A DNA stretch of 64,000 nucleotides from Phycisphaera sp. (GTDB taxonomy: Bacteria; Planctomycetota; Phycisphaerae; Phycisphaerales; Zrk34), in contig WGMA01000020.1 in the NCBI GenBank assembly GCA_016125285.1, positions 1 to 64,000 of the forward strand. Reading direction: 5' to 3'. The position numbers and the translations under genes are program-made. The first letter of the stretch is position 1, and each line of letters begins with the position of its first letter. The notes below the pieces were generated by a model, which did no database searches, had not been told where the DNA came from, and saw only the letters and a program-made list of their open reading frames with translations. Shown here in pieces: positions 16,963 through 24,996 of the stretch.

Positions 16963-18116
16963 GCCTTCTTCGCCACCGACACCTTCAGCGTCGCCCGCAT
17001 CTCGGGGGCGCCGGCGGTGTCGGTCGGCGTGGCGTGGGGCAGCGAGCCGTTGGCGTGGCCCTCGATGAGGCGACGCAGCGACTCGGGCGCCTCGGCGGGG
17101 TTGTCGAACGCGGGGGTGAAACCGGCGTCTAGGATCATCCGCAGCGTGTCGCCCGCCGCCTGGCCCTCGGTCAGCAGGTAGCCTTCCATGAACAGGCTGT
17201 TGGCGGGGTAGAGGCCGAGCGGCTGAAGCGAGCGGAGGTGCGCCTCGCGGCCCGCGGCGATGCGGATCTCGGCGGTCGGATTCACCAGACGCATCATGCA
17301 CAGCACACGCAGGACGAATTGCGGGTCGAGCGGACGCCCGCCGCTGGTGGGGTTGTTGACGCGGTTGCCCTCGATCGGCAGCAGGAAGTTGACCGGGATC
17401 GACTCGGCCCGCACCGCCCGCAGCGCGTACGCCACGTCGAGCAGGTCCTCGTAGGTCTCGTTCATGCCGACGATCAGCCCGGAGCACACGCCGAGCCCCG
17501 CGTCCTTCGCCGCACGCAGCGTGTCGACGCGGTCGTCGTAGGTGTGCGTCGTGCAGATCTCGGGGTAGTGGCGGCGTGACGTGTTGAGGTTGTGATTGAG
17601 GCGGTCGAGTCCGGCGTCGCGCAACTGACGGGCCTTGTCGTCGTCGAGCAGCCCCGCGCTGAGGCAGGTGCGCAGGCCCATCGCTTTGATGCGGCTGATG
17701 GCGTCGCACATGTGCTCGATCTCACGCTCGCCCGGGCCGCGGCCGGAGATCGCCATGCAGAAGCGGTACGCGCCGGACTCCTGCGCCCGGCGGGCGTCGT
17801 CAACGATCGCGTCGACGGACTTGAGCTTGTACGGCTGGATGGGCGCGTCGGAGTCACGCGACTGTCCGCAGTAGCCGCAGTCCTCGGGGCAGGCGCCGTT
17901 GCGGACGTTGTCGAGGACGTGGATGGTGACGGTGTTGCCAAAAAAACCGCGGCGGACTTCCCCAGCGGCGTGCACCAGCGACAGGGTGTCGATGGCGTTG
18001 CCGTTGAGGATGTCCGCCGCGTCGGTTCGATCGATCGAACGGTCGTCGAGCCCGGCTTGGGTCCATTGCCGGTAGGGCCGGGCGTTGGTCGACGACATCG
18101 TGTGCGTCCCGTCCAT
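16959..18116 (-). CDS. bioB: Biotin synthase
   Basis: Radical-SAM enzyme inserting sulfur into dethiobiotin, the last step of biotin synthesis. 385 residues. The radical-SAM cluster motif is CPEDCGYCGQS (CxxxCxxC), followed by YRFCMAISGRGP, LNHNLNTSRRHYPEI and PVNFLLPIEG, all diagnostic of BioB, with Arg in RIAAGRE binding the second cluster. No other bio genes are adjacent. ATG 18116 was taken as start; MSST a few codons later is an alternative. Convergent with the lipoprotein gene at 16501 and downstream of the small exported-protein cluster, from which a transcript could read in. Confidence 0.95.
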   Translation of the reverse strand: MDGTHTMSSTNARPYRQWTQAGLDDRSIDRTDAADILNGNAIDTLSLVHAAGEVRRGFFGNTVTIHVLDNVRNGACPEDCGYCGQSRDSDAPIQPYKLKSVDAIVDDARRAQESGAYRFCMAISGRGPGEREIEHMCDAISRIKAMGLRTCLSAGLLDDDKARQLRDAGLDRLNHNLNTSRRHYPEICTTHTYDDRVDTLRAAKDAGLGVCSGLIVGMNETYEDLLDVAYALRAVRAESIPVNFLLPIEGNRVNNPTSGGRPLDPQFVLRVLCMMRLVNPTAEIRIAAGREAHLRSLQPLGLYPANSLFMEGYLLTEGQAAGDTLRMILDAGFTPAFDNPAEAPESLRRLIEGHANGSLPHATPTDTAGAPEMRATLKVSVAKKA

Positions 18117-18139
18117 GGGTAAGGCTCGCCCGGCGCGGA

Positions 18140-18493
18140 TCAGCGTCCGAGGCGGTTGTTGGCAGCGGGGGCGGCGCCGGCTCCGGCACGCATGATGGTG
18201 TCCATCTCGCCGGACACGCTGAGCTTGTCGAGCAGCTGGACGCGCTTGTCGCGGGCGTTGCGGTCCTGGGCGTAGGCCAGCAGCAGGCCGCTGCGGGAGT
18301 CGAGCACGTAGAGCAGTTCCTCGGCGGAGCTGACGGGCGCGGTCATGAGCGTGAAGCTGCCCTTGTCGAGCACCATGAGGGCCTGGGCCTGGTTATCGAC
18401 GAAGCGTTGCGCCTGGATCATGACGATGGCGGTGAGGATGAAGGCCGTTGCGACGAGGATCCAGCAGGCGGTGTTGGTCTGTTTGCGGTTCAT
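18140..18493 (-). CDS. Small membrane-anchored protein, module copy 2, second gene
   Basis: 117 residues: an N-terminal hydrophobic segment (ACWILVATAFILTAIVMI) then a short extracytoplasmic domain with ALMVLDKGSFTLMTA and LLYVLDSRSGLLLAY. The same blocks occur in the gene at 19215-19580 (MVIDKGSFTVMTA, YLYLLDSRTGALIAY), so the two are paralogs. It sits downstream of the gene at 18531 as in the other module copy. Function unknown. The repeated YxLDSxxG pattern resembles one blade of a beta-propeller or a small beta sandwich; this is inference. Confidence 0.75.
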   Translation of the reverse strand: MNRKQTNTACWILVATAFILTAIVMIQAQRFVDNQAQALMVLDKGSFTLMTAPVSSAEELLYVLDSRSGLLLAYAQDRNARDKRVQLLDKLSVSGEMDTIMRAGAGAAPAANNRLGR

Positions 18494-18530
18494 AATGATC
18501 GCTCCTTGAGCGTGATGATCGTGGTGTGGT

Positions 18531-18824
18531 TTAGCGGCCGATGCCCTGCTGGGCGGCGAAGTCCTGGGTCATGACCCGCCAGCCGACGGACTCGAGGCGC
18601 TTCTTGCCGATGTTGTACTGCACGGCGATCATCCCGCCTCGTGCGGCGTCGATGATGTAGACGGTGCCGACGGTGGTGCCTTGGCTCTGTCCAGCGATCA
18701 TCATGTAGTTGGACGCGCCACCGAGCTGCGCTTCGGCAGGCTGGGGGGCGAACGAGAAGATGCCGAGCATCACCAGCAGCACGACGTTCAGCACGATCAG
18801 TGCTCGCAGGCTTCGCTTGTTCAT
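18531..18824 (-). CDS. Small exported protein, module copy 2, first gene
   Basis: 97 residues with a signal peptide (MNKRSLRALIVLNVVLLVML, cleavage near AEAQ). The mature core is NYMMIAGQSQGTTVGTVYII then DAARGGMIAVQYN. The gene at 19625-19945 has the equivalent QYLMLAGQSPGSTSSTLYII then DTNRNAMMSVRLE, so they are paralogs. Start at ATG 18824 behind AAGGAGT. No enzyme motif. Part of a two-gene unit found twice in tandem. Confidence 0.75.
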   Translation of the reverse strand: MNKRSLRALIVLNVVLLVMLGIFSFAPQPAEAQLGGASNYMMIAGQSQGTTVGTVYIIDAARGGMIAVQYNIGKKRLESVGWRVMTQDFAAQQGIGR

Positions 18825-18887
18825 GGCTGACTCCTTAGAGAGATCCCGATGAATAGAGAGGGTGTTCGTAAGTGATACGCCGGTCGA

Positions 18888-19097
18888 TCAGTCCTGGTGC
18901 GACCGCTTGGCGCCCTTCATCGCGCCGACGCCGACGATAAACGTCAGCACGAAGGCGATGAAATAGGGGATCAGCGACCGGTTGTCCGGCGGTGGCCCCG
19001 GCTTCGGAGGGATCTGCGCCAGCAGCGGCATGACCCCGAGCCCCACGGTCAGCACGACGGCGATGATGCAGTGGAACTTGCGCATGTGCCTAATCAT
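18888..19097 (-). CDS. Small hydrophobic protein between the two modules
   Basis: 69 residues from ATG 19097 (MIRHMRKFHCIIAVVLTVGL) or 65 from ATG 19085; both have weak upstream purines. It has a signal-like first helix, a proline-rich linker (QIPPKPGPPPDNR) and a second helix (PYFIAFVLTFIVGVGAM), then a basic tail ending KGAKRSHQD. Two-pass inner-membrane topology is likely. Its position between the duplicated modules and its strand suggest co-transcription. Function unknown. Confidence 0.6.
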   Translation of the reverse strand: MIRHMRKFHCIIAVVLTVGLGVMPLLAQIPPKPGPPPDNRSLIPYFIAFVLTFIVGVGAMKGAKRSHQD

Positions 19098-19214
19098 AGG
19101 TTTCCGGCCAGCGGCTGTAAACCTGTCGGGGGCGTGACTTGGGGGGTGAATCGGGCGCCGCGCCGGCGGGCGCGACGCCCGCGATTTCACCCGGGACGGT
19201 GTCGGGGTCGGTGG

Positions 19215-19580
19215 TCACCGCTCGATCCGCGGGCCGCTCGAACCGCCGCCCGCGGGTTTGATCATCTTCAACGCCCGGTCGAACGACGCGTTGACGTCCA
19301 GCACGTCCACCCGCTCGATCAACGCGCCGGTCGGCTCCTTCATGTAAGCGATCAACGCCCCGGTCCGCGAGTCAAGCAGGTACAAATACTCGATGTCGTT
19401 GCTGTAGCGGGCGGTCATGACCGTGAAGCTGCCCTTGTCGATCACCATCTCGGCATGGGCGTCGCGGTCGAACAGGCCGATGCGGTTGACCAGCAGCCCG
19501 CCCAGCAGGATCGCCATCGCCAGCAGCGCCCAGCCCGTCGTCTGCGTTCGCCTGGGGGTTTCGCGTGTGTCGGTATTCAT
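19215..19580 (-). CDS. Small membrane-anchored protein, module copy 1, second gene
   Basis: 121 residues. The start is put at ATG 19580 (MNTDTRETPRRTQ) because GAGGAG lies upstream; the frame extends to 19628. One hydrophobic anchor (ALLAMAILLGGLLVNRIG) precedes an outside domain with MVIDKGSFTVMTA and YLYLLDSRTGALIAYMK, shared with the gene at 18140. The tail RALKMIKPAGGGSSG is less conserved. The gene starts 45 bases after the stop of its partner at 19625, so the pair forms an operon. Confidence 0.75.
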   Translation of the reverse strand: MNTDTRETPRRTQTTGWALLAMAILLGGLLVNRIGLFDRDAHAEMVIDKGSFTVMTARYSNDIEYLYLLDSRTGALIAYMKEPTGALIERVDVLDVNASFDRALKMIKPAGGGSSGPRIER

Positions 19581-19624
19581 GTCGGCACTCCTCGTGTGCT
19601 CGGTGTCGGATCGGTCGGAGGGGG

Positions 19625-19945
19625 TCACTTCTGTTCGGCGGCTCGACGCATCGCGGTGATCACGTCGAAGTCGCCGGTCACGTCACGCACGCCGGTCGGC
19701 ACCAGTTCCCTGCGGCCCTTGGTGCGCGGCTCGAGACGCACGCTCATCATCGCGTTGCGGTTGGTGTCGATGATGTAGAGTGTCGAGCTCGTCGATCCCG
19801 GCGACTGCCCGGCCAGCATCAGGTACTGCGGCTGGTTGAAGTTCGCCTGGGCGCTGGCGCGCGGCGACGTCCAGCCCGCCACGGCCAGCGCCGCCAGCAG
19901 CGCCACGTTCAGCGCCGCCAGCGCTCGCACGGTTCGCCTGTTCAT
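19625..19945 (-). CDS. Small exported protein, module copy 1, first gene
   Basis: 106 residues from ATG 19945 (MNRRTVRALAALNVALLAAL), placed by the AAGGAGA upstream. A signal peptide ends near ASAQ. The core QYLMLAGQSPGSTSSTLYII matches the paralog at 18531, and even the signal peptides are similar (RxLRALxxLNVxLL). First gene of the leftward cluster that carries two copies of this pair and probably reads on toward bioB. Function unknown. Confidence 0.75.
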   Translation of the reverse strand: MNRRTVRALAALNVALLAALAVAGWTSPRASAQANFNQPQYLMLAGQSPGSTSSTLYIIDTNRNAMMSVRLEPRTKGRRELVPTGVRDVTGDFDVITAMRRAAEQK

Positions 19946-20166
19946 CGTTCGTCTCCTTTCGGTTCGATTCGGTTCGTCGTTCACGGGCGACGTCCGATGC
20001 GACCGCGCAGCGACATCGCCGACACACGTGGGCTTCGCACGCGTGTCACGCCGCGCTGTCGCGCTGTGCGTGGGGTCACGGATCAGACGTTGCTCTGCTA
20101 ATCAGACGGATCAACCCCGCTTGCGGTTCACGGGATCCGCCGAAATGTTGAGGCGTTGAAGGGGGA

Positions 20167-20667
20167 TCACAGCATCTGCATCAGCGGGCGGCTGATCGTG
20201 TTGAACTTCTCGGCCGGGACGTGCACGGTCTTCCACTTGGGGCTGCGCTGCGTCATGTATTCGCGGTACTCGTCGACGCCGCACGCCAGCACGGCGTACC
20301 AGCGGTCGCGGTGGGTGAAGGTCTCGAGAAACAACGCGTCGGGCGGCTGGGCGGCGCACCAGTACAGGAACACGATCGCCGCGCTGAACCCGTCGCCGAA
20401 CACCTCCTGCCAGCGGGCGAGGTCGGCGATGTCATCCTCCGTGACCCAGTTGTCGAGTTGCTTGCGGCTCTTGCCCGCGTGCTTGCGTCCCTTGACGTCG
20501 ACCAGCAGGTTCGTGCCCGACTCGCCGTACACCACGAAGTCGAAGCTCTTGAGCTTCTTCGGCCCGTGCAACGCCCGCTTGGCTTCGTCGACGGCGACGT
20601 AGGGCAGCTGCTTGGCGCGCAGGTAGTGCTCGAACGCCGAGTCGTAATGGAAGCGACGGTGGGCCAC
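20167..20667 (-). CDS. HYExAFE-family protein
   Basis: 166 residues, cytoplasmic. The N-terminal HYDSAFEHYLR is the signature that names this mostly planctomycete family. The block SFDFVVYGESGTNLLVDVKGRK has the spacing and D-x-K end of a PD-(D/E)xK nuclease core, so a DNA-processing role is plausible but inferred. The rest (FSAAIVFLYWCAAQPPDALF) looks like the remaining strands of that fold. No operon partner is obvious; it lies just upstream of the small exported-protein cluster. Confidence 0.75.
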   Translation of the reverse strand: MAHRRFHYDSAFEHYLRAKQLPYVAVDEAKRALHGPKKLKSFDFVVYGESGTNLLVDVKGRKHAGKSRKQLDNWVTEDDIADLARWQEVFGDGFSAAIVFLYWCAAQPPDALFLETFTHRDRWYAVLACGVDEYREYMTQRSPKWKTVHVPAEKFNTISRPLMQML

Positions 20668-20736
20668 GTCGCCAGTTTGCGACGCGTTGAGATATTAATC
20701 AAGACGGCTGTAGTGAAATGTAGTCCGGGTGGTCAT

Positions 20737-21030
20737 TCAATCTTTGGCCACCACGAGTCGTCGACGTCGTCGTGCGTGTTCGCCGCCGCCGAGACTGCCG
20801 ATGTCGAGCAGCACCGCGATCACGACGACGATCAGGTAGGCCCCCGTCACCGATCCGTGCGCGTTGATCGCCCACGCGTACGCGAGCGTCGTGAACGGCA
20901 TAAAGAAGAAGCCGAGCAGCGGCCAGAGGAATGTCTGATACGCGTTTTGCAAGTACGTGGTGAACAACGCCAGCAGCGCGATCACCAGGCGTGGCAGGAA
21001 CAGGGCGAGAATGGCGAGCAGGCAGGGCAT
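20737..21030 (-). CDS. Small inner-membrane protein, 97 aa
   Basis: Three hydrophobic helices: LLAILALFLPRLVIALLALF, LWPLLGFFFMPFTTLAYAWA and AYLIVVVIAVLLDI, then a basic tail (HARRRRRLVV). Proteins with FLPRLV...WPxLGFxFMPxTTLxY are widespread uncharacterised membrane proteins, so this is a real gene of unknown role. The Arg-rich tail should face the cytoplasm. Separate from hisS by 80 bases. Confidence 0.7.
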   Translation of the reverse strand: MPCLLAILALFLPRLVIALLALFTTYLQNAYQTFLWPLLGFFFMPFTTLAYAWAINAHGSVTGAYLIVVVIAVLLDIGSLGGGEHARRRRRLVVAKD

Positions 21031-21110
21031 GCATCACGATATGCCGTGCGTTCACCGCCGCCAATCAGCCGATTTCCGATGAACCGACGCGGGGATGGGA
21101 ATCGACCGGA

Positions 21111-22421
21111 TCAGATCGCGTCGCGGAGATGCTCGACGAGTGCGTCGCGCGCCACTTCGACCTGCTCGCCGCTGGCGAGGTCCTTGACGCCGACGGTCCC
21201 GGACGCGGCCTTGTCGTCGAGGATCACCGCAAACCGCGCGCGGCAGTTCGTGGCGTCCTTGAGCAGCTTGCCGACGTTGGTCGTGGTCTTGTAGCTGAAC
21301 CGCGTGTGCAGGCCCGCGGCGCGCAGCTCGGCGGTGATCGGGCCGACGAGGGGCTGCGCGTCCGCTGTCGCCGCGAGCACAAACACGTCGGCGGGGGGCG
21401 CGACGTCCGTCGGCTTGAGCCCGCGGTCCTCCAGCACCAGCGACAGCACGACGTCGCCCATGCCGAAGCCGACCGCCGGGGTCGCCGGGCCGCCGAACGA
21501 CTCGATCAGGTTGTCGTATCGCCCACCGCCCGCGATCGCACGCTCGGCGCCGCTGGTCTCGTGGATCTCGAACACGGTGCCGGTGTAGTACGCCAGGCCG
21601 CGCACGATGCCCAGGTCGTACTCGCACCACTCGGCGATGCCGAACGCGTGGAACTGGTCGTGCAGCAGGCGCAGCTGCGTGACGTCCGACTCGGGGATGC
21701 CGAAGTCGTCGACGATGCGGCTCCAGTCGTCGCTCGATCGCAGCCGCGTGCGCGCGACCTGGTTGAACCGCTCGACCGTCGCGGCGTCCAGCCCCAGCGC
21801 CGCGGCCTGCCTGGCGAAGTCGTCCGGCGTGATCTTGTCGCGGCGGTCCAGCAGCGTGAACGCGTCGATCATCTTGTCTTCCGCCACGCCCATCCGCAGC
21901 AGGATCCGACGCACCACGTCGCGGTGGCTGACCTTCACCTTCACCTGCTGCGACGTCAGGCCCATCTCGCGCAACAGGTCTACGGCGGTGAAGATCACCT
22001 CGGCGTCGGCGACCGGCGAGTCGCTGCCGATCACGTCCACGTTCCACTGCCAGTGCTCACGCAGGCGCCCGCGCTGCGGCGCCTCGGCGCGGCAGAGGTT
22101 GGGCATCGCGAACCACTTGACCGGTTTAGGCATCGTGTTCGCCCGCTCGGCGACCATGCGCGCCAGCGTCGGCGTGAACTCGGCGCGCACCGCGTAGTCC
22201 ACCTCGCCGCCGGTCCGGCGGAAGCTGAACAGCTCGCTGACGATGCCCTCGCCGCTCTTGCGCTTGTAGAGGTCGAGCGTCTCGTAGATGGGCCCGTCGA
22301 CCTCCTCGAAGCCGTTACGCACCGCCACCGCGCGCCACCTCGCTTCGAGGTGACGACGCCACGCCATGTCTTCCGGGTAGAAGTCGCGTGTCCCGCGCGG
22401 TTTCTGGATCTTCTCAGCCAT
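21111..22421 (-). CDS. hisS: Histidyl-tRNA synthetase
   Basis: Class II aminoacyl-tRNA synthetase charging tRNA-His. 436 residues. It begins KIQKPRGTRDFYPEDM, typical of the family. Motif 2 lies around CRAEAPQRGRLREHWQWNVD. The histidine-specific loop LAYYTGTVFEIH and motif 3 block AGGGRYDNLIESFGG follow with GFGMGDVV, and the C-terminal anticodon-binding domain starts near DVFVLAATADAQ. ATG 22421 chosen. A class I methyltransferase gene precedes it, separated by a heptamer-rich inverted repeat. Confidence 0.95.
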   Translation of the reverse strand: MAEKIQKPRGTRDFYPEDMAWRRHLEARWRAVAVRNGFEEVDGPIYETLDLYKRKSGEGIVSELFSFRRTGGEVDYAVRAEFTPTLARMVAERANTMPKPVKWFAMPNLCRAEAPQRGRLREHWQWNVDVIGSDSPVADAEVIFTAVDLLREMGLTSQQVKVKVSHRDVVRRILLRMGVAEDKMIDAFTLLDRRDKITPDDFARQAAALGLDAATVERFNQVARTRLRSSDDWSRIVDDFGIPESDVTQLRLLHDQFHAFGIAEWCEYDLGIVRGLAYYTGTVFEIHETSGAERAIAGGGRYDNLIESFGGPATPAVGFGMGDVVLSLVLEDRGLKPTDVAPPADVFVLAATADAQPLVGPITAELRAAGLHTRFSYKTTTNVGKLLKDATNCRARFAVILDDKAASGTVGVKDLASGEQVEVARDALVEHLRDAI

Positions 22422-22445
22422 CGTTCGCTCCGCTTCGCTGCGCGC

Positions 22446-22519
22446 GTTTCAGGTTTCATGTCTCACGTTTCAAGCGTTGCGCTCCGGGGTCTTGAGACCT
22501 GAAACCTGAAACCTGAAAC
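22446..22519. repeat. Heptamer-built inverted repeat
   Basis: The left arm GTTTCAGGTTTCATG... (22446-22474) is an imperfect inverse of the right arm (22491-22519), which contains three tandem TGAAACC units. The hairpin sits at the 3' end of the methyltransferase gene on the minus strand and could end its transcript. Confidence 0.6.
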
Positions 22520-23352
22520 TACTTCTTGACCGCGACCATGTACGAGACCCACGCCGGGTCGGACTCCGCGTGCTTGCGCACGCGGTAGTTGCCGTTGCCC
22601 TCGCCGTCCTCGCCGGTGTCTTCCCAGTAGACGTCGACGCGGCCGAACCCGGCCTCGAGCAGCATCTCACGCACCTCGGGGATCGTCCACAGCCGCCACT
22701 CGTACGTGAACGCACGCTTCATGCGGCTGCCGTCTCTGAACTTGAAGTGGATGTGGAAGCGGCAGTCGTGCGTGATCGGGTCGAACCGCTCCTGCTCCCA
22801 GACGTACTCGAACTTCTTGCCGTCTTCCGTTTCCTTGTCGCTCGACTCCTTGCGGTCTTCCTCCAGCGTCTCGGAACCGCCCATCATGTCGAGCAGGAAG
22901 ATGCCCTCGTCCTTGAGGTTCGCGTAGGCGGTGCGGAAGTAGTCGGTAACGGTCTGGCGATCCTTGAAGCACCAGAACGAGAAGTTCTGCGCGCCGACCA
23001 TGTCGGCCTTGTCGCCCTGCACCTTGCGGACGTCGTCCTGCAGCAGGGTCACGCGTTCGAGCTGCTTTGCCTTGATTAGCGGCGCGAGGTGCTCGCGGCC
23101 CCAGTTCAGCGGCTCGGGATCGATGTCCACGCCGATCGCGCGGTGCTCTTTCGACTTCTTGACCCAGTCGTAGCACACCGCGGCGGTGCCGCAGAAGTCC
23201 TCGCGCAGCACCAGCGGCGTGCGCTTGAACTCCTTCTTAAACACGCGGTGGAAGAACCACACCTCGTGCTCGGGGTCCTGCACGGACGCCAGGTACAACG
23301 CGTACTTATCCGCCTTCTTGGCCATCGACTTCTTTCGTTTCCTGCGAGCCAT
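22519..23352 (-). CDS. Class I SAM-dependent methyltransferase, paralog A
   Basis: 277 residues from ATG 23352 (MARRKRKKSMAKKADKYALY); the second Met (23325) is an alternative. Rossmann methyltransferase features: VLREDFCGTAAV takes the place of motif I, AIGVDIDPEPL is the acidic SAM-ribose strand, and VGAQNFSFWCF lies at motif IV. It shares VVLREDFCGTA, VWEQ, DPIT and RAFTYEWRLWTIPE with the divergent gene at 23488, so both come from one ancestor. Target unknown. The N-terminus is very basic. Divergent promoters must lie in the 135 bases between the two. Confidence 0.8.
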   Translation of the reverse strand: MARRKRKKSMAKKADKYALYLASVQDPEHEVWFFHRVFKKEFKRTPLVLREDFCGTAAVCYDWVKKSKEHRAIGVDIDPEPLNWGREHLAPLIKAKQLERVTLLQDDVRKVQGDKADMVGAQNFSFWCFKDRQTVTDYFRTAYANLKDEGIFLLDMMGGSETLEEDRKESSDKETEDGKKFEYVWEQERFDPITHDCRFHIHFKFRDGSRMKRAFTYEWRLWTIPEVREMLLEAGFGRVDVYWEDTGEDGEGNGNYRVRKHAESDPAWVSYMVAVKK

Positions 23353-23487
23353 AGACGGCGGAATGTACCGCGTGACCCCTGCGATGTCCAAGGAAATGAG
23401 CCCCTTCCTGTCAGACGCGCGACGCGCGGGCGTGTATGCTGTTCGCCGAATGCTCGCGGAACACCACGACGAGAGCCACGACGAACG

Positions 23488-24240
23488 ATGAAATACGACC
23501 GACATCAGCTTTACGAGTTATCCGTTCAGCAGCCGGTGGTGCTGCTGGACTTTCTCGAAGACGTGTGCGACGACGTGATGGACCGCGAGCCGGTCGTATT
23601 GCGTGAGGACTTCTGCGGCACGGCGTACCTGTCGTCGATGTGGGTGCGCAGCGATGAGGGGCGGAAGGCGGTCGGCGTGGACTTCGATGCGAAGGTCCTG
23701 CGGTGGGCCGAGCGTCACAACCGCAAGCCGCTGGCGGGCGACGCGGGGCGGCTCAAGCTCGTCGAGGCCGACGTGCTGCGTTGCGGCGCCAAGGCCGACA
23801 TCGTCGCGGCGCTGAACTTCTCGCACTTCATCTTCAAGACGCGCGACGAGCTTTTGCGGTACTTCCGCCACGCGCGGCGGTGCGTCAAGCCCGGCGGCGT
23901 GATGCTGCTCGACGCCTACGGCGGGCCCGGCGCGATGGCCGCGTGCGAGGACGTGCGCCGCTTCGGCGACTTCGACTACGTGTGGGAGCAGAAGCCGATC
24001 GACCCGCTGACGAATCGGGTCGTCAACTACATCCACTTCCGATTCCCGGACGGAACGCGCATGGACCGCGCGTTCCGCTACGACTGGCGGCTCTGGTCCG
24101 TCGTCGAGCTCCGCGAACTGCTCGTCGAAGCGGGCTTCGCCGACGTGCTCGTGTGGTTCGAGACCGAAGAAGGCTTCGACGCGGAGCTCGACACGTCGGA
24201 CATGGAGGCGTGGGTGACCTATCTGGTGGCGGTGACGTAA
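23488..24240 (+). CDS. Class I SAM-dependent methyltransferase, paralog B
   Basis: 250 residues from ATG 23488 (MKYDRHQLYELSVQQ). Blocks VVLREDFCGTAYL, AVGVDFDAKVL, AALNFSHFIFK, VMLLDAYGG and RAFRYDWRLWSVVELRELL run in the same order as in paralog A on the opposite strand. Paralog A has LIKAKQLERV-type insertions that are missing here. The reading frame is open further upstream to 23089, but that part is antisense to paralog A and was discarded. Substrate unknown. Confidence 0.82.
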   Translation: MKYDRHQLYELSVQQPVVLLDFLEDVCDDVMDREPVVLREDFCGTAYLSSMWVRSDEGRKAVGVDFDAKVLRWAERHNRKPLAGDAGRLKLVEADVLRCGAKADIVAALNFSHFIFKTRDELLRYFRHARRCVKPGGVMLLDAYGGPGAMAACEDVRRFGDFDYVWEQKPIDPLTNRVVNYIHFRFPDGTRMDRAFRYDWRLWSVVELRELLVEAGFADVLVWFETEEGFDAELDTSDMEAWVTYLVAVT

Positions 24241-24299
24241 GCACGGCCTGCCGGGGAAGCTCGGTGGGTTGAGGCGGAACCTGGCCAGACAACGCGGGA

Positions 24300-24323
24300 T
24301 TACCCCCGGCAAGCCGGGGGCTA
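24300..24323 (+). repeat. REP-like palindrome, copy 3
   Basis: Identical over 24 bases to the copy at 4660-4683 (core CCCCCGGCAAGCCGGGGG). It ends exactly where the -10 box TATATT of rsmD begins (24322), so the palindrome occupies the promoter spacer. Confidence 0.75.
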
Positions 24324-24327
24324 TATT
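24322..24327 (+). promoter_or_regulatory. -10 box of rsmD, leaderless type
   Basis: TATATT ends six bases before the ATG at 24334 and no Shine-Dalgarno element is present. Transcription should start at or next to the start codon. Confidence 0.5.
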
Positions 24328-24333
24328 GGTGTC

Positions 24334-24903
24334 ATGCGAGTTATTGCGGGAACACATCGCGGGCGGCAGTTGATCGGACCGGCGGACGCGACGACCACGC
24401 GGCCCATCACGGTCCGGGTCAAGACATCGCTGTTTGATCGACTCGACGCGGCGGGGCGGGTCGAGGACGCGGTCGTGCTCGACCTGTTCACCGGCACGGG
24501 CTCGATCGGCATCGAGTGCCTCAGCCGCGGCGCGAAGCACGTGACGTTTGTCGAGCGTGACCGCGACGCGCTAAAGCGACTGAACGAGAACCTCACGGCC
24601 CTGCGTGAGACGGACAACGCGAAGGTGCTGCCGTCGGACGCGCTGTCGGCGGCGCTGTTCCCGGCGTTGGGTGGGCGGTCGTTCAGCCTCGTCTTTATGG
24701 ACCCGCCTTACGTGATGATGCTCGACGAAAGGCAGCGGCAGCGTGTGGAGAATCAGATGTCGCGACTGGCCGGTTGCTGCGACGACGACGCGCTGCTGGT
24801 GCTGCGTACGCCGGAGCACGCGGAGATCCGGCCGGTCGAGGCCTGGCGCGAGCCGGAGGTGTTCGATTACGGGTCGATGGCGGTGAGCTTCTATCGGAAG
24901 TAG
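24334..24903 (+). CDS. rsmD: 16S rRNA (guanine-N2)-methyltransferase RsmD
   Basis: Methylates G966 of 16S rRNA (E. coli numbering) during small-subunit assembly. 189 residues, the family size. It starts MRVIAGTHRGRQLIGP, the hallmark RsmD opening, followed by TRPITVRVKTSLFDRL. The SAM site is VLDLFTGTGSIGIECLSRGA, and the catalytic motif is MDPPYVMM (DPPY). Next to the CCA enzyme gene in the same orientation; the gap carries its own promoter, so an operon is not required. Confidence 0.93.
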   Translation: MRVIAGTHRGRQLIGPADATTTRPITVRVKTSLFDRLDAAGRVEDAVVLDLFTGTGSIGIECLSRGAKHVTFVERDRDALKRLNENLTALRETDNAKVLPSDALSAALFPALGGRSFSLVFMDPPYVMMLDERQRQRVENQMSRLAGCCDDDALLVLRTPEHAEIRPVEAWREPEVFDYGSMAVSFYRK

Positions 24904-24982
24904 TCGGCGGCCAGTCGTCAGCGGTCAGGCGTGCACGAGGCGCATCGGGCTGAACGCTGACCACTGACTCCTGACCACTGGT
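24904..24982. repeat. Intergenic repeat block upstream of the CCA enzyme gene
   Basis: CGCTGACCACTGACTCCTG (24955-24973) repeats, with one mismatch and in the other orientation, the sequence at 6968-6988. Within the block CTGACCACTG occurs twice, and an imperfect inverse (GTCGTCAGCGGTCAG) lies near its left end, so a hairpin can form. Confidence 0.55.
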
Positions 24983-24988
24983 TACACT
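24983..24988 (+). promoter_or_regulatory. -10 box of the CCA enzyme gene, leaderless type
   Basis: TACACT ends eight bases before ATG 24997 with no ribosome binding site between. Confidence 0.4.
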
Positions 24989-24996
24989 GTTCGTCA

